64,000 bases of DNA from Sipunculus nudus (taxonomy: Eukaryota; Annelida; Sipuncula; Golfingiida; Sipunculidae), in NCBI GenBank assembly GCA_026874595.1, contig CM049307.1, forward strand, positions 76,236,643 to 76,300,642, in the 5' to 3' direction. The notes beneath the pieces were generated by a model that was not told the DNA's origin, did no database searches, and saw only the letters and a program-made list of their open reading frames with translations. Of the stretch, positions 1-13,080 are shown piece after piece; within the stretch, counting starts at the first letter, position 1; the number at the start of each line of letters is the position of its first letter. Position numbers and translations under genes: made by a program.

Positions 1-1266
1 TCCTTATCACTCCATGAGCTGATACAAAAGGGATATCACAAGTGTCACTGACAATTATGGGCACATAGTGAGATGTACCAGTTGTGAGTGCCATATGGTT
101 ATATATACAAGAAAACAAGAAAAATAGAGATGGTCTACAAAATAAGTTATTGTGAACATCCCTGACCTATGACCTTGGCCTTTTGCCCACATATCAACTG
201 GATTCTTTCTAAATGATGGGTAACTACTAACCACTTACATCTGGCCGGGTGTAATTACTTGGCAACCAATGAGTGAATAACTTAGACCTGCAACCTTTAA
301 CCTCCTGACCAGCTGACCTCAAAATCAATTAGTTATTTCTTCATGCAAAAAGACCCATAAATATGAAGTTTGAATCAAATTCAGTGATGCATAGATGTGG
401 CATATGTGAAAGACTGAAGGTTTGGGTTGAACAGTTTCACTTGAAATATGTTCACAAGCATTTAGAACAATATTGTGACCTTGACCTTTGACCTTTTGAA
501 CTCAACATCAATAGGCTTCTTCTCCTGTTGGTAGGTAAGCCATATATGACAGATGGAAAGTATAGATTGAAAAGTTTGCTGAAAATGACTCCACGCAAGA
601 AGAGGGTGCGGTGAACTTGACCTTTGACCTCAAAATCAACAGGTCTTTACCCCTGTTGGCAGAGAAGCAATATCAGTGCTGAAAGGTTTGGAATGAAAGG
701 TCTAGCTTGAAATGTGTCCACAACCTTTTAAAAAAAGTGGATCCTGTGACCCTGACCTTTGACCTTGTGACTTCAACATCTATAGGATTCTTCTCCCACT
801 TAGTAGGCGAGCTACATGTGAAAGATCAAAGAATTGGGATGAAAGGTTTGGCTTAAAATGCATCCTGAGGCTTTTCAAAGAAGTTGGTTCTGTGACCTTG
901 ACCTTTGACCTTGTGACCTCAAAATAATTATGGTTCTTCCCCTGTTGGTAGGTGAGCTGTATGTGAAAGCTGGATGGTTTGGAATGAAAATTTTGGCTAA
1001 AAGAATTATTTCTGGGGGGTGCAAACACACCCCATAACTTCGAGAATATAGGTTGCAGTGACCTAATTTCAGGTTTGCAAGGAGATCTTTTTAGAACCTC
1101 TAAGACTGCATAGGGTTCATGGCCCTAGCCCCTATGGTTACCATTTGTGCCCTGCTAACAGACGGATGGCCAACCGTCTGGCCGGCCGGACGGACAGACG
1201 GAAGGACACCAGACAAAGACCCATCGCTATAGCCCAGCATGACTGAAAGTCAGCTGAGCTAAAAAT
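1..1266 (+). mobile_element. Pearl/HINE-like element, 3' part (left end outside window)
   Basis: Diverged tandem blocks of roughly 170 bp run from the left edge. Each carries a 'gtgaccttgacctttgacc' stretch, a 'cctgttggtaggt' stretch and a 'gaaaggtttggctt' stretch. They are followed by a CCGGACGGACAGACGG-type microsatellite (about 1150-1205) and a terminal hairpin (about 1230-1261) ending in GAGCTAAAA. The same tail occurs at 51000, 55630, 59171 and 63842. Architecture (tandem core, GACG microsatellite, terminal palindrome, no coding) fits non-autonomous pearl/HINE-like elements of bivalves; that class assignment is inference. Confidence 0.65.
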
Positions 1267-1785
1267 TGCAGCAGCTGAAAAAGGGGGTGTCCACATAACT
1301 GGACCCCCCCCTCTCTTTGGATCAGCATCTGTTATATCTGTTTACTATTGTTGCAAAGATACATTGGTACTCTGCCACTGGTACATCATGATGCAAAGCA
1401 GAATATCTTGTATCAGGAAGCTTATAGACTGGAGATCCAACCCTAGATCTGGTTGTGTCACATATGGCTGACGGGGTTATAAATCTTGCTAGTAAAAGGC
1501 ATAGACAGATGCCACTGATAAGACTTTGACTTAACAGCAGAAAAACATGACTGCAAGGGAATTGTTTTTGTCATTTATTTTATGTTCTCTTATATTAGTT
1601 TTAAGAATTTAATGTAAATATCTTAACATTCTTAAGTTCATATAGACATCAAGTAGTCTACGTGTGTGAAACCATCATTGCCAAAGACACCTACAGTAGC
1701 TGAGCCATTGCTGGGCAGTGGTAAACACAGGTGATAATATGAGAATAACAAAATTAATGATGCAGGGGGCATGAGCTAATTGTTA
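1267..1785. other. Non-coding stretch, no recognisable feature
   Basis: Lies downstream of the last visible ACSM exon on the minus strand, so it is probably intron. I see no exon, RNA gene or clear repeat in it beyond a short C run near 1305. Confidence 0.4.
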
Positions 1786-2385
1786 GACACCAATCATCCC
1801 TGTGAATATGAGAAAGATCAAGCATGTTCTTGTTGATACATCGCACAAATGAAGATTACTGATTGTGCTTTGGGGGCCATATTGGAATTCCAACAGGTCT
1901 GTAATTCGAAAGGTCTGGATCCCTCATAGGTACCAATCATCACCGTGAATTTGAGAAAGATCAAGCTTGTTGAAATATTGCATGCTTAAAAAAATCACCA
2001 ATAGTGCTTTAGGGGCCCATATTGGAATTCCAACAGGTCTGTAATTTGAAAGGTCTTGAGCCCTCATAGGTACAAATCATCCCTGTGAATATGAGATAGA
2101 TCAAACATGTTCTTGTTGAGATATCACACTAATGGAAATCACCGATTGTGCTCTGGTGGCCATATTAGAATTCCGGCAGGTCTGTAATTCAAAAAGTCTG
2201 GAGCCCTCATAGGTACCAATCATCCCTGTGAATATGAGAAAGATCAAGTATTATCTTGTTAAGATATGGCGTGCGAAACAAAGTTTCACTGACAGATGGA
2301 CAGATTTAAGCAAAGACAGACGGACGGATGGACTGACACTGTGATCACTATAGGGCACCACTTTACAAGCGGGGCCCTAAAAGGC
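1786..2385 (+). mobile_element. Tandem-core repeat element with GGGGCCCTAAAA right end
   Basis: Four diverged copies of a unit of about 143 bp begin near 1788, 1930, 2072 and 2214, each opening with 'accaatcatccctgtgaat'. They are followed by a GACAGACGGACGGATGG microsatellite (about 2315-2335) and a tail with TATAGGGCACC and GGGGCCCTAAAA. A very similar tail occurs at 62345-62390. Same layout as the pearl/HINE-like copies but with a different terminus, so a second subfamily is likely. It lies immediately downstream of ACSM exon 4 on the minus strand, inside the next intron. Confidence 0.55.
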
Positions 2386-2398
2386 ACTTATGTCTTAC

Positions 2399-2517
2399 CT
2401 CTTCAACTTTGTCCATGTTTTTTTCATCTGTGATGATGCTGCGAACTTTTGCTGTTTTTATACGATATTCAACATCTGATGATGACATCATGGTTGTCCC
2501 TGGCAACAGCACCACTC
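2399..2517 (-). CDS. ACSM exon 4 of the coding series
   Basis: Acceptor TTGTCAG, donor GAG|GTAAGA. Encodes [20 protein letters not shown] followed by a block ending DKVEE, matching the LIPGTT region of ACSM. The next exon is not visible and should lie left of the window. Confidence 0.85.
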
Positions 2518-2649
2518 CTGACAAAGAAGTTCATAACTTGTAAAGGGTTCAATTAAAACCTTATGCTATGAAAACCAATATAAAACTTTCTCATTTGGTC
2601 ACCATTTCTTTATAATGTATCTTTCACTTGAAATTAAATATAAATATAA

Positions 2650-2729
<80 letters not shown>

Positions 2730-5064
2730 CCTCATTTTTCTGCAAATAAAGGCCCTAAGTTTATAAAAGCATAAAGTAAGTACAAAAACATGATATTTCA
2801 ATAATTCTATTAATAACTGCAAAAGCCTAAAAAGTAGAATAATTTATATCAGAAAAAAAGGTTAAACTTGATGCTGATGACTTAATTTCTACAGTTTTGA
2901 CACATATCCACTTTTTCCTCTGAGACCATGTTCCTTAATCAGAAAAAAAAAGACAAACATTCAAACCTGTGCGAACACAAGCAATGTTCAACAACCACCA
3001 CTGTGGAATTCTGGGAAGCATCACTATTAGTCGGTCCCCTTGCCTCAACCCCATGGGACCTGTCAGCACGTTGGCACATCTGTGTACAAAAAAAATATAA
3101 ATATAATTACAATTAAATCATTCAATTTAATCAGACTGATTTACCATCACATAGCCTAAGATTAATGTGAGCAAACAAAACCTGGAATTTAACCCCTTCA
3201 TTCCAGCTTGAATGTAAACGGAACAATGAATCTTTATCTTTAAAATATTATCCTGTGTTTTTATGTGAAACACAGATAATTATCCTGGGTTCATAAGGGA
3301 CTTTCCTGGGTTCACATGGGACTATCCTGGGTTCACAATGATTATCCTGGGTTCACATGGGGCTATCCTGGGTTCACAATGGATAATCCTGGGTTCACAA
3401 TGGATTATCCTGGGTTCACATGGGACTATCCTGGTTCACATGGGACTATCCTGGGTTCACAATGGACCATCCTGGGTTCACAATGGATTATCCTGGGTTC
3501 ACAATGGATTATCCTGGGTTCACAATGGATTATCCTGGGTTCACAATGGATTATCCTGGGTTCACAATGGATTATCCTGGGTTCACATGGGACTAGCCTG
3601 GGTTCACAATGGATTATCCTGGGTTCACAATGGATAATCCTGGGTTCACATTGGACTATCCTGGGTTCACAATGGACTATCCTGGGTTCACAATGGATAA
3701 TCCTGGGTTCACATGGGACTATCCTGGGTCCACATGGGACTATCCTGGGTCCACATGGGACTATCCTGGGTTCACAATGGATTATCCTGGGTTCACAATG
3801 GATTATCCTGGGTTCACATGGGACTATCCTGGGTTCACATGGGACTATCCTGGGTTCACAATGGATAATCCTGGGTTCACAATGGATTATCCTGGGTTCA
3901 CATGGGACTTTCCTAAGTTCACATGGGACTATCCTGGGTTCACAATGGATAATCCTGGGTTCACAATGGATTATCCTGGGTTCACATGGGACTATCCCGA
4001 GTTTACATGGGACTATCCTGGGTTCACATGGGACTATCCTGGGTTGAAATGGGACTACCCTGGGTTTATGGGAATTTTTACTTGCATCAGATTAGTGGTT
4101 ATCTGTTAATGTAAAGCCCTGTACAAGGTACAAGGCCAGCAACATGTACAGGTACATACTTTTTTGTCATATCAGCCAGCTCCTGGTAGGTCCACTTGAC
4201 TTCCTTCCCACGTTCATCTATCCACCAGAATGCAGGCTTTGTTCTTCCCTCTTGCTATAAATAACATATTAAATATTGTAAATCCTGTTTATAGCTACTT
4301 ATATTTGTTTGTTTTCATTTGAGAAATAAACTAAATATTGTGCAAATTAATTTTTGTGAATCTAAAATTCTGGTATATTTCACAAAATAGGCAAACAAAT
4401 ATCTTAACACGAGCATAGAGTAAATATCCCAATAAAATACCTGGGACCATGCCAACTTGAAAAGTAGTATATAATTTTTTTCCTGCATATGTACATGTAT
4501 CTGGCACAATACAGAACCATTTTCTTAAGGTGTGATGCACTTAGTGCAGTGTCTTTATATTTCACTGGCCTAAAAATGTTGCTTGAGACAATATTCTAAA
4601 TTTTCTTCTCACAATAACCACTCAGATGGAACATTTTTTTTATGAGACAACACTTATAACACTATCATCTTTTAATCAGGATATATTCATCCTCTTTATT
4701 GATATTTTACCAAAGAATCTTTCTTGTGAGTATATTATGATCAATCTTACTAAAAAAAAATAAAAAAAATTATTTTTTTAATGACCACATCTTTCATTCT
4801 TCTAAATATCTAGAAGGAAATACCTCATATTTTAAGGCCCATTTATCCAAAATATCTGAAGCAAAATTAAAATATTCAGGGGCCTTGAGTTGAAAATTAC
4901 GGCATTCCTCTTCATAATCGTTAAAGCCAGCAACAGAAGGTGCAGTTCCCCTATTGGTGACTGTCCGAACTAGCTGCTGAATCCCATAATACTTCCTGCT
5001 GTAAAGTTTCAATCTGGCAGCTGAGGAATATAATCTCAAAGCAGGTCGAATGCTGGCCATGGTC
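2399..5064 (-). CDS. Medium-chain acyl-CoA synthetase (ACSM family), 5' half, four exons
   Basis: Known role of the family: ATP-dependent activation of medium-chain fatty acids to acyl-CoA in the mitochondrial matrix. Exons (descending) are 5064-4824 (ATG at 5060), 4254-4160, 3079-2967 and 2399-2517. Junction phases 0, 2, 1, 0 are mutually consistent and all sites are GT-AG. The join gives 188 codons. The first 25 residues are Arg/Ser-rich and amphipathic, like a mitochondrial presequence. Then come ACSM signatures: an [20 protein letters not shown] block, [32 protein letters not shown] and VLLPGTT. The AMP-binding core and C-terminal domain lie beyond the left edge. A CTTTAG acceptor just before the ATG implies an upstream non-coding exon. 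The exact ACSM subtype cannot be told. Confidence 0.87.
2637..2728. repeat. TAAATA/TA microsatellite in ACSM intron
   Basis: Four TAAATA-type units grade into an uninterrupted (TA)n tract of about 65 bp, between exons 4 and 3 of the ACSM gene. Confidence 0.95.
2967..3079 (-). CDS. ACSM exon 3 of the coding series
   Basis: Acceptor ACACAG (AG at 3081-3080), donor CAG|GTTTGA. Encodes the [20 protein letters not shown] and [14 protein letters not shown] blocks, closely ACSM-like. The 113 bp start in phase 2 and end in phase 1. Confidence 0.87.
3281..4071 (+). repeat. 21-bp minisatellite in ACSM intron
   Basis: About 37 tandem copies of a 21-bp unit, TATCCTGGGTTCACATGGGAC, with a common variant ending ACAATGGAT. 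It sits in the intron between ACSM exons at 4160 and 3079. Because 21 is a multiple of three and units are well conserved, long reading frames are open on the plus strand in all three phases (up to 243 codons). These are low-complexity by-products, not genes. Confidence 0.95.
4160..4254 (-). CDS. ACSM exon 2 of the coding series
   Basis: Acceptor TTATAG (4256-4255), donor GTATGT (4159-4154). The 95 bp encode [17 protein letters not shown] and then a block ending ELADMTK. The PAFWW core is an ACSM hallmark. Confidence 0.87.
4824..5064 (-). CDS. ACSM exon with start codon and presequence
   Basis: The acceptor CTTTAG (5066-5065) precedes a short leader GACC and the ATG at 5060. Coding runs 79 codons to a GAG|GTATTT donor (GT at 4823-4822). 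It encodes the Arg-rich mitochondrial presequence and the [18 protein letters not shown] block conserved in ACSM proteins. Reading past the donor soon hits a stop, as expected for intron. Confidence 0.85.
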
Positions 5065-6887
5065 CTAAAGTATAAACATGACAGAAAACATAACCAGACT
5101 TATACTAAAATCATATACAATACATACTGGTAATGTGCTAATTAATTGATTATATCAATAATTGGTAGTTTTCTTTCAAAATTGATTTAACTGGCTGCAT
5201 TTCTGTACAATCAATCACCAACAATTTTGTGTAGAAAAGGAAAGAAGTCATATAATATCTTGTCAGATATAAGATTTTAAAGGCAGGACACATGAACGAA
5301 TAGCATTAAAATTAAACCTTGTGCAGCAAAAAAGTGTCAACAACCCTGTTGATATATTGACCACTCAGCTTGATGTACACTTGAATTTACTATATCAATA
5401 TTTCAGGAATATCTCTTTACACCAGACTCCATGGTAATATATAGAAGGTAATAATATAATCGATTAATAATCGATCATCAGTGTTTTTTTCTTTCAGTCA
5501 TCGCACACAAGTTAAAAAAGTAAAACAAATTCATACTATTTATATGTATGCATAAATTTGATAATACATTATTCAGTAATCAATAGATCATGATGCACTA
5601 GAAAATTTCCCAGTGCTTCTGGTATTAGTCATGCAGATTTATATAACAGCAGTACCTAGTGTTAAGTCCATGACAAAAAATTTCCTTGGAGATAAAATTT
5701 ATAAAAAAAGAACTATTTTATGTTAGAGTTTAGAGCTGAAAATATGCAAGTAAATGTGTCTGTTAGTAATTCTGACAGTATTCAAACTAGAATACTTGTG
5801 TATTTCAAATACATACATAGCTATACAATATACTGTGGTTGCCCTTTTTTTCCCCTAGGGTTTTAATTTCGCTATATTTGCAAATGTGAAATAAACCCAA
5901 ATAGGAAACCCTCGGTAATAAGATGTTCTATCAACTAAGATGACCTCTGGAAACAACCTAATCACCCATGCATCCAATTATTGTAAAACTTATCCATTAT
6001 TGTAAAACATGTCATACTTACAGAGGCTATATCGAATGTGATACATGTCATAAGTTACTGACTGAACCAGTAATTAGATATGGTATTTTAGGATTCATTC
6101 TAACTTTAAAATTTAATACAAGTACTACTGATTTTATAGTTTCTGGTGCAGTAGCGAAAATGAAACCTACGTGAAACGTTCAAAATAAAGAAATCACAAA
6201 ATTTCAGCCTCGTGAATACAAAGCCAACCACAGTATTGATCAAGTGATTGTAATATTAAGTCGATATGTTACTCATAAATTCATGCTTCTGTCACAGGTT
6301 CTTAATCATTACAAATCCCTTTCAGACACTATCCAGCATCCCACGGCACAGATACACTGAATCTTCACTGATTCAACGTTACCCTTGGATGCTGATAAAT
6401 TGGTCGACAAATAGTTGAAAATGAAAGTTGATTCAACACTGACATGTATATGAGCATCATTCTGCGTTGAAGGACTATAATGATTCAACTTCCAAATACT
6501 AGTTTTCAACATTGTATTAATGTTTATTTGACAATGTTGAATCAACTTTTATTTTCAACATTGAAGGAAAATATATTGAATCTAAAATGGTATAGTTGAT
6601 TCAGAAGTCAATTGCAGCTACTAAGTTTTCAACACTATAATCAACATTATTCCAACATTGAAAGAGAAAATGTGTTTTTTCTTGTATTTATTGGATTTTA
6701 ATCCATGGTAAACATCCTTGGGGTATTATACCCTCTGGTCCTAGGACTGTAATCTTCCTCTGAAGACTTATTTAATTTTCTGGAAAAAAAAACTCAAAAC
6801 CTAAATCTAGTAAGTTTTGCCAAAGCATCTATCCTTTTCAATGGATTTTTTCTTACATTCATGCAATAATGGGATATGTACTGAAAA
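5065..6887. other. Probable ACSM 5' intron / upstream sequence
   Basis: No exon, RNA or clear element found. AT-rich. From about 6330 to 6670 the words TTCAAC and GTTGAATC recur on both strands, including an inverted pair CAATGTTGAA / TTCAACATTG at 6532-6562, suggesting a decayed palindromic repeat. Confidence 0.4.
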
Positions 6888-9800
6888 ACAAGGGACCCAT
6901 GGGTCACGTTGCTCAGCTGAATTTTGGAAAATTTTAGCAAATGCAAAATATACATATTTCTATTGTTTATATATATATATATATTAGCATTCAAAAGATA
7001 AGAGGAAATCGTTTTACTATCTCATGATAATCAAGTATTAAATATAAGTGTGCTGGACTAATACTGTGCACTTTTATGCACTCTATCAAAGATGCAGGCG
7101 CCTCTTCTGATCCAATATTTCTAGAAGTATCATTTTTCAGCTATGTGACTGTATTATGTGAATTAAATATCCATATTTGTGGAGATAAGCAGAAGTACAA
7201 TAATAAACATTTAATTTATTCACTGAAATAAAATGCTGTAAAAATAAAAACTTTCCATTTTCAAATAAGAATAAACTAATTCTGAAAATATATTGTATAT
7301 AATATATTGTACTTTATAATACATGAAAATTGTGGCCTGAAACCATTCAATAATGCAATAAGTTAAAAACATTATGTGCCTGAGAGTTATATGAAAGGAC
7401 AGATTTGACCAACAAAAAATGTGTTAATATTATTAATAATTCTTGAAACAGGTTAACCATTTCCATATGCAAATTTAAAACAATTTAATCATGGATATAA
7501 GTACCTTCTATCATGGATTTAAAATATCATTTATAAGACTGAACATATGTCAATTTACAGCAATATTATTAAGATACAGATTGCAGAACACTTGCATTAA
7601 TTCTACACATAAATTAAAAGGAAATTAATTTCTTTAAACATTCTACATCACCTCTAGTTTGGTCCTTGAATTACTTTTATGAAGTAGGCGATGGCATATT
7701 TGTTTATTAAGAAATATTTCAAGGAATATTTCACATTTCATATTTTACAGATACAAACTCAGTTTCAGGCATGTCAGACTGAACAATTAATGACTCCCCA
7801 TAATTAATGACACAGACACCCTGTCATCCAGTCACACACATGTAGGCTTCTCTCCAAATTTAATCAGAGAACAGTACACCAAACCATTAAGACCTATTTT
7901 AAGTCTGTGCAAATGGAACTAGTGTCACAGAATGACTTATGTGTTTAGTCTTTGTGAGGGAATGGTAGAACACAATTAAAACATGTTATTTCATGAGACT
8001 CTACATATGTATGTAAGCACTGTCCTCCAGATAGAACTGAAATTAGATTGATTCTTGTTTCGCAATAACCATACCGTCTGGGTTTATTTATGCTGACGTC
8101 ATTTGACGTCAGTTATATCAGTGTCCAAATTTAGAGGTACACTTATTTCTGTCACCCAATCAGGAATACTTCTTGTGAAGAAATGGTGAAATCATTTAAT
8201 GAATATGTATCTATAAGGTCATGTCTGCGTGTTGAACAAAACAATCTGTAGTGCACACTTTGGAAAACTGGGTGGTTCTCTCAGCAGAGAGACTGTCCCA
8301 GATCGCTTGCTATTGAATAAAGACTTCTATCATTAAACTGGTCTTGGAACATTGTCAGCAACGCACATCAGCAACTGCTTGTGATACAGGTTGGGACATC
8401 CCCAACCCCACCTTTGTAACATTATGGTGGAGACCAGATCTTGTATCATTACTATCTCAGGCAAAATTTGGTACATTAGAGTGATAACAGCTTTATAATT
8501 AAGAAAATACAGTTCAAACAATAACAATTATTTCATTACACTTGGTGAATATTGCTCTTTGTGTGGGAGTGGGGTGGGGGGATGGGTGATATGAGAATTA
8601 CTGTACCCTGTGACAGCTGTTGTAATAAGAATGTAAATGACTTAAGCCTCTCACAGGAGATAGGCCCTGAAACCTGACTTAGGCAAGCCCGAGATTTAAG
8701 TCTGTTGCAGTAATGTTGTTTTAGCCATGACTGGCTCAAGCCCTGGAAATCACTCACCACATCATGATGCGCATTGCTGCCGTTTTTAAACGACTTATGC
8801 CACCTCCGGGCAGGCTTGGGGCTTAAGCCTGGTACCAGGCTTAAGTCTCATCGTTTTAATTTATTGCAACAGATTTATGTTGTTTCGCACTTGACTTAAG
8901 CCAAAAAAGGGTTATATCCCGCTTAAGTCATGATAATACAACAAGGCCCAGGGATGCACAACCAGTGCTGCATTTATAATTAAGTTACCCAGGCATGGCT
9001 GAAGTGAACAGGAGATGGCTGCCTAGGGATTGACAATGCAAGTCAATTCAATAGGCCCTCCAAATAAAAATTTTATTTCTGGCCCAATTTTTGAGCTTTT
9101 ATTTTCAAATTTCAGATTTTTAAAGATTAAATCCTTATTAAGTATACATACTGTGAAAATTAAATCAATAGTCCTAACAGGAAAAAATGTGCCATGGTCA
9201 AAGTTGGGCCGAATTTAAGGTACTGATTTTACAATTATGCTAATAAATTTAAAAAATTATGAAAATCTGATCTGATTTCTACTATATAATTAAATCTTGC
9301 TAATAAACATATATTCTCAGATAAAAAGTCTCTATCTTCAACATATGATTAATCTGTTTGGGTGAGTAAATATTTTTTCCCATTTTTGACAAAGTGCCTT
9401 ACGTTTGAGCCAATACTTCAACAGTAAATCCAATATTGACCTAATTTCTTGGATGTGCATAGGAAATATATGCAGGAATAGTTATTTCAAACAGAAATCC
9501 ATTAACTCCAGTGGTTTTTATAGTGGGCAGTTCTGAAGTGTAGCAATGATTTTTTTAAGTGAAAACAAAGGATTTTCCTTACTTTCTCAAAGGAACACAG
9601 TCACAGTGACCCAGTTTTCAGTTTGTTCGTGGAACCTGGAGACATCAAACTGTATGTCGAATTTTGGATTCGCAGGTCCAATGGTTTCAAATTGTGCCTT
9701 GTAAACATACATCCGGACAGACAGACAATTCAATTAAGGACCATCATCATATTGTAACATTCTTATCCTTTGACCTGGACCTCAGTTGGCAAGGGGTGGG

Positions 9801-10275
9801 GCATCAACACTGATTGACAGTCAATATAGAGATGCCCCATAACCAATCACAATGCAGGGTTTCTACCCTGCCTTCTGTAGCCTGTATTCAGAAATTCTCT
9901 CCCTCTTTTCGGAAAAGACAAGTGGGCCCTATAGAAGGCTGGCCTGCAGGCCAGCTAGGGTATGGCTTCTTATTCACTTTGGTGTTGGTTTTACGACAGT
10001 GTTGGCTAACCAGGTGAAGAGCCACGTACACTTCCAAAGAGCAGCCTTTTTATCTAGTCTGGTAAGTACCTTTCTGTTTCATTTATAAGTTTAGATAATA
10101 ATATGCAGTCCTGATAATTTGAAGGTATAGACTCTAAATTTTATTCAAGTAAAAAAGTGTTATTTTATCTCTTTATTTAAATTGTGCGAGTGCATGTTGC
10201 CCAAGCCCAATTTCCTCCCAGAATAAATAAGCAGCTACAATATGATAGCTCATATATGACTTATAGTCAGCTGAG
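6888..10275 (+). mobile_element. Pearl/HINE-like element, interrupted or composite
   Basis: The left terminus at 6888 has ACAAGG, the palindrome GACCCATGGGTC and GCTCAGCTGA. Core family sequence is recognisable at about 8985-9745 ('gccatggtcaaagttggg', 'ggaattttggattcgcagg'-like words, then CGGACAGACAGAC). A right terminus 'gacttatagtcagctgagct' followed by AAAA lies at about 10252-10275. All three are in the same orientation. About 500 bp of unrelated sequence separates the microsatellite remnant from the right end, so this may be one damaged element or two overlapping ones. Confidence 0.5.
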
Positions 10276-11525
10276 CTAAAATCCTTAAAATCACACCTAT
10301 GCATATTTTTAAAGGCCTCTCAAGTGATTTTACTAACCTTGTTTATATGACAAAAATATGCTGATTATAATCATTGTTGATATGGACTAAATCAGATGAC
10401 TAGCTGTGATTTTGAATAATTAATCTAATTTCAGATGTGAAATTTTCTAAAATTCTCAAGGAAAAAAAATATTAAATGATTACAACCCTTATGCAGTAGA
10501 AATGGAATTGACCAAAACCCATCTAAAATCACATTTATTTATGAGGAGAAAGGGGTTGTGGTTCGAAGATTGACACAATTAAATGACTCGATCGCAGTGT
10601 TGCACCCACACCCTCGACCAAATTGGTTCGGGTCGAGCTGGCAATAGGCCGACTTATATATCAGCAATTTATTACATGTATTTATCAAAGGTAACTGGAC
10701 GCGTTCAATCATTAAAAAGTAAATTATTCATCTGGGTGAGTGAACTTTGCTTAGATGTCTGGCCACATTGAACTGGTTGACATCCGGACAAAAACCATGA
10801 CACCTCGTTCACTTTTAGTACCAATAATAAGAGATCGACCACGTCAAAGCTCCCTTTGACATGCATTTGCTCCTTCGATGTTTATGTTTGTAAACCATGA
10901 ATTCACTTGAATTCGATTCAATACACACGGCACCATTGATATCTATTTCATTTCCGAACCAAGAAACTCCCAGAGCTCTTTGTGCCCTCGGCCTGGACGC
11001 CAACTCGGCCCGGCTTGGTTGCTTCAATCAAAACTTGACAACTTTACATGCTGCCACTTGTTGCAGCTTAATTAAACGGACACTAAATAAATACTCACCA
11101 ATCTGTGCGTTTAGCTTTCCATGAGGATATTTCTCCTTGATGTTCGGGTATAAACTTGACTAGTTGGGTGCTGTGACCTGCGATAAACTTTATCTAACAA
11201 AAAGTCACGTTCAGCTCTCCGCTACCGTAACTTTACAAATGCGATTCACAAATGCTCGGTAACTTTATTTTTTACTGGTTTTTAATTCGCTGGACTCTGG
11301 ATATAGTAGGTCTATATATACACCATATTAATTGGTCTTGAAACAAGACAAAATGCGCTACTTCCATTCATTTATATCTTTGTAAAGTAAAGTTACTCCC
11401 GAAACAACAACTCTCCAACCCCGAGAGAAACCTTAGGCCTACCACGATCCATAGTTATAAAAAAAAAATAATCATAATAATTAATAAAAGCTATATATAT
11501 ACGTGCACACGGTAAATGCATATAC

Positions 11526-11579
<54 letters not shown>

Positions 11580-13080
11580 ACCTATACTACATGTTTACAA
11601 GAAATAATATATAATTATTTTTTTTTAATTTACTGAACTGAGATATAAAATATTACCAATATGAATTTTTATATTCAATGTTTTATTGAAAGCCATCACA
11701 ATTATCATGAGAAAATAAATATAGGAACAGGGGCCCACTTACCAAATTGTATCTAAATTTCTATTGAACTGATTAATTTAATATCTAGCGAACAGATCTG
11801 GTCTAAAATATTAAGGAATTAAACAATCATTTTCCAGATGATGTAAACTTCTTTCCATATTTAGGAATTTATGCCCAAATAATTTTAAATCTTGGTTTAA
11901 AGTGTATATAAGTCATGTATATAAGTATATACAATCAACAACATGGAGTAATTACCTGTCGAAAACTATTTTGTGTAGTCATGTATATACAGTATTAAAT
12001 TATTTATCCGATTAGTTACTATAGAACATGCATCCAGTGTATTCGGAAATTTGATCAATCAGATAAAGGAAAAATACATATAATTTAATTATGTTAAATT
12101 CCATGTTTTAAGTAAGGAAAACATAGTATTTCTGATGACTGGAATACGGGCAATCGATTAATACTACAAACAAATGCTCATTGTGATTTTTGCACTCATA
12201 GCCCAAGGTCACGGTTGTCAAATTATAAGACTACCGTAGTATTTTGATGAAAAGCTTGCAACATAAATCATTTTAAGCTTATATTATAATCTAATTAAGC
12301 AATCAAAAATCCATGTTGCCATTTGTTCCCTACAGTTTCATAACAAAACAAAATTAAGGTCAAGGTCAGGCATTTAATACTAGTATGTACTAGTATATTG
12401 AATTTTGCCAGGGTCAGTTGTCATTTCGTGGGAATTGCATGAAAATAACTGGCAATTAATATATATCATTTTAAAGGTTTTAACATCAAGTTATATCGAT
12501 CAATCTAAAAATCCATGATGCAATTTTCCTTATGCAGTTTCAAGGTCATCAAACAAGGTCAAGGTATTGGGTTTTGATATTTATTACATTTTCCAATGCA
12601 TGGTCACTTGTCATTCGAGAGGATTTCACGAAAACAACTGACAAAATACATGATTTAAAGATTATAACCGTCCTTATCAACCTACAAACCTAAGTTGCCT
12701 CATTTTCTTTATAGGATAAAGGTCAATGGGCAAGGTCAAAGTCATGGCTTTTGATATTTCATTTCCTTTCTTCATTAAATTCCCGCGGAATTACAGCTGA
12801 TCCTGGACTATCAGATCGACTCACTGCATGGCCAACCTACATATGTTGGATGTACCCACGTGGACCAGCATACATTGTCATTCAACACTGGTCAATTAAA
12901 TTTGCATATTGGAACTATATACTGTGGTTGCCTTTTGTTCACCAAGGTTTTAATTTGGCGATATTCGCGAATGGGAATAATTCGCGAATATTAAACCCTC
13001 CGGAATAAGACCCATCTAAGGTGAACAAGAGATGATGATGATTATGCACAAAGAGAATAGGCCTATTATAATAGTTATTA
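10276..13080. other. Intergenic or intronic sequence, mostly featureless
   Basis: AT-rich and non-coding. Contains a (TA)n tract at 11530-11577. From about 12300 to 12745 there are three diverged copies of a unit of about 187 bp marked by 'caaggtcaaggt' and 'gtcatt'. No convincing exon except the weak candidate near 11099. Confidence 0.45.
11099..11170 (-). other. Candidate non-coding first exon of ACSM
   Basis: On the minus strand the sequence ACAGATTG|GTGAGTATT gives a strong donor (GT at 11098-11097) in a less AT-rich patch upstream of the ACSM coding exons. The first coding exon is preceded by an acceptor, so an upstream leader exon must exist. This is one plausible place for it. Speculative; the 5' limit is unknown. 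Confidence 0.22.

Noticed and set aside
2662-2822. 62-codon minus-strand frame with an Ile/Tyr run
   Set aside because: Translation of the (TA)n microsatellite.
3281-4071. CRISPR-like array in the 21-bp repeat
   Set aside because: No spacers; simple tandem repeat.
3316-4109. Reading frames of up to 243 codons in the 21-bp repeat
   Set aside because: Open in all three phases only because the unit length is a multiple of three; low-complexity repeat inside an ACSM intron.
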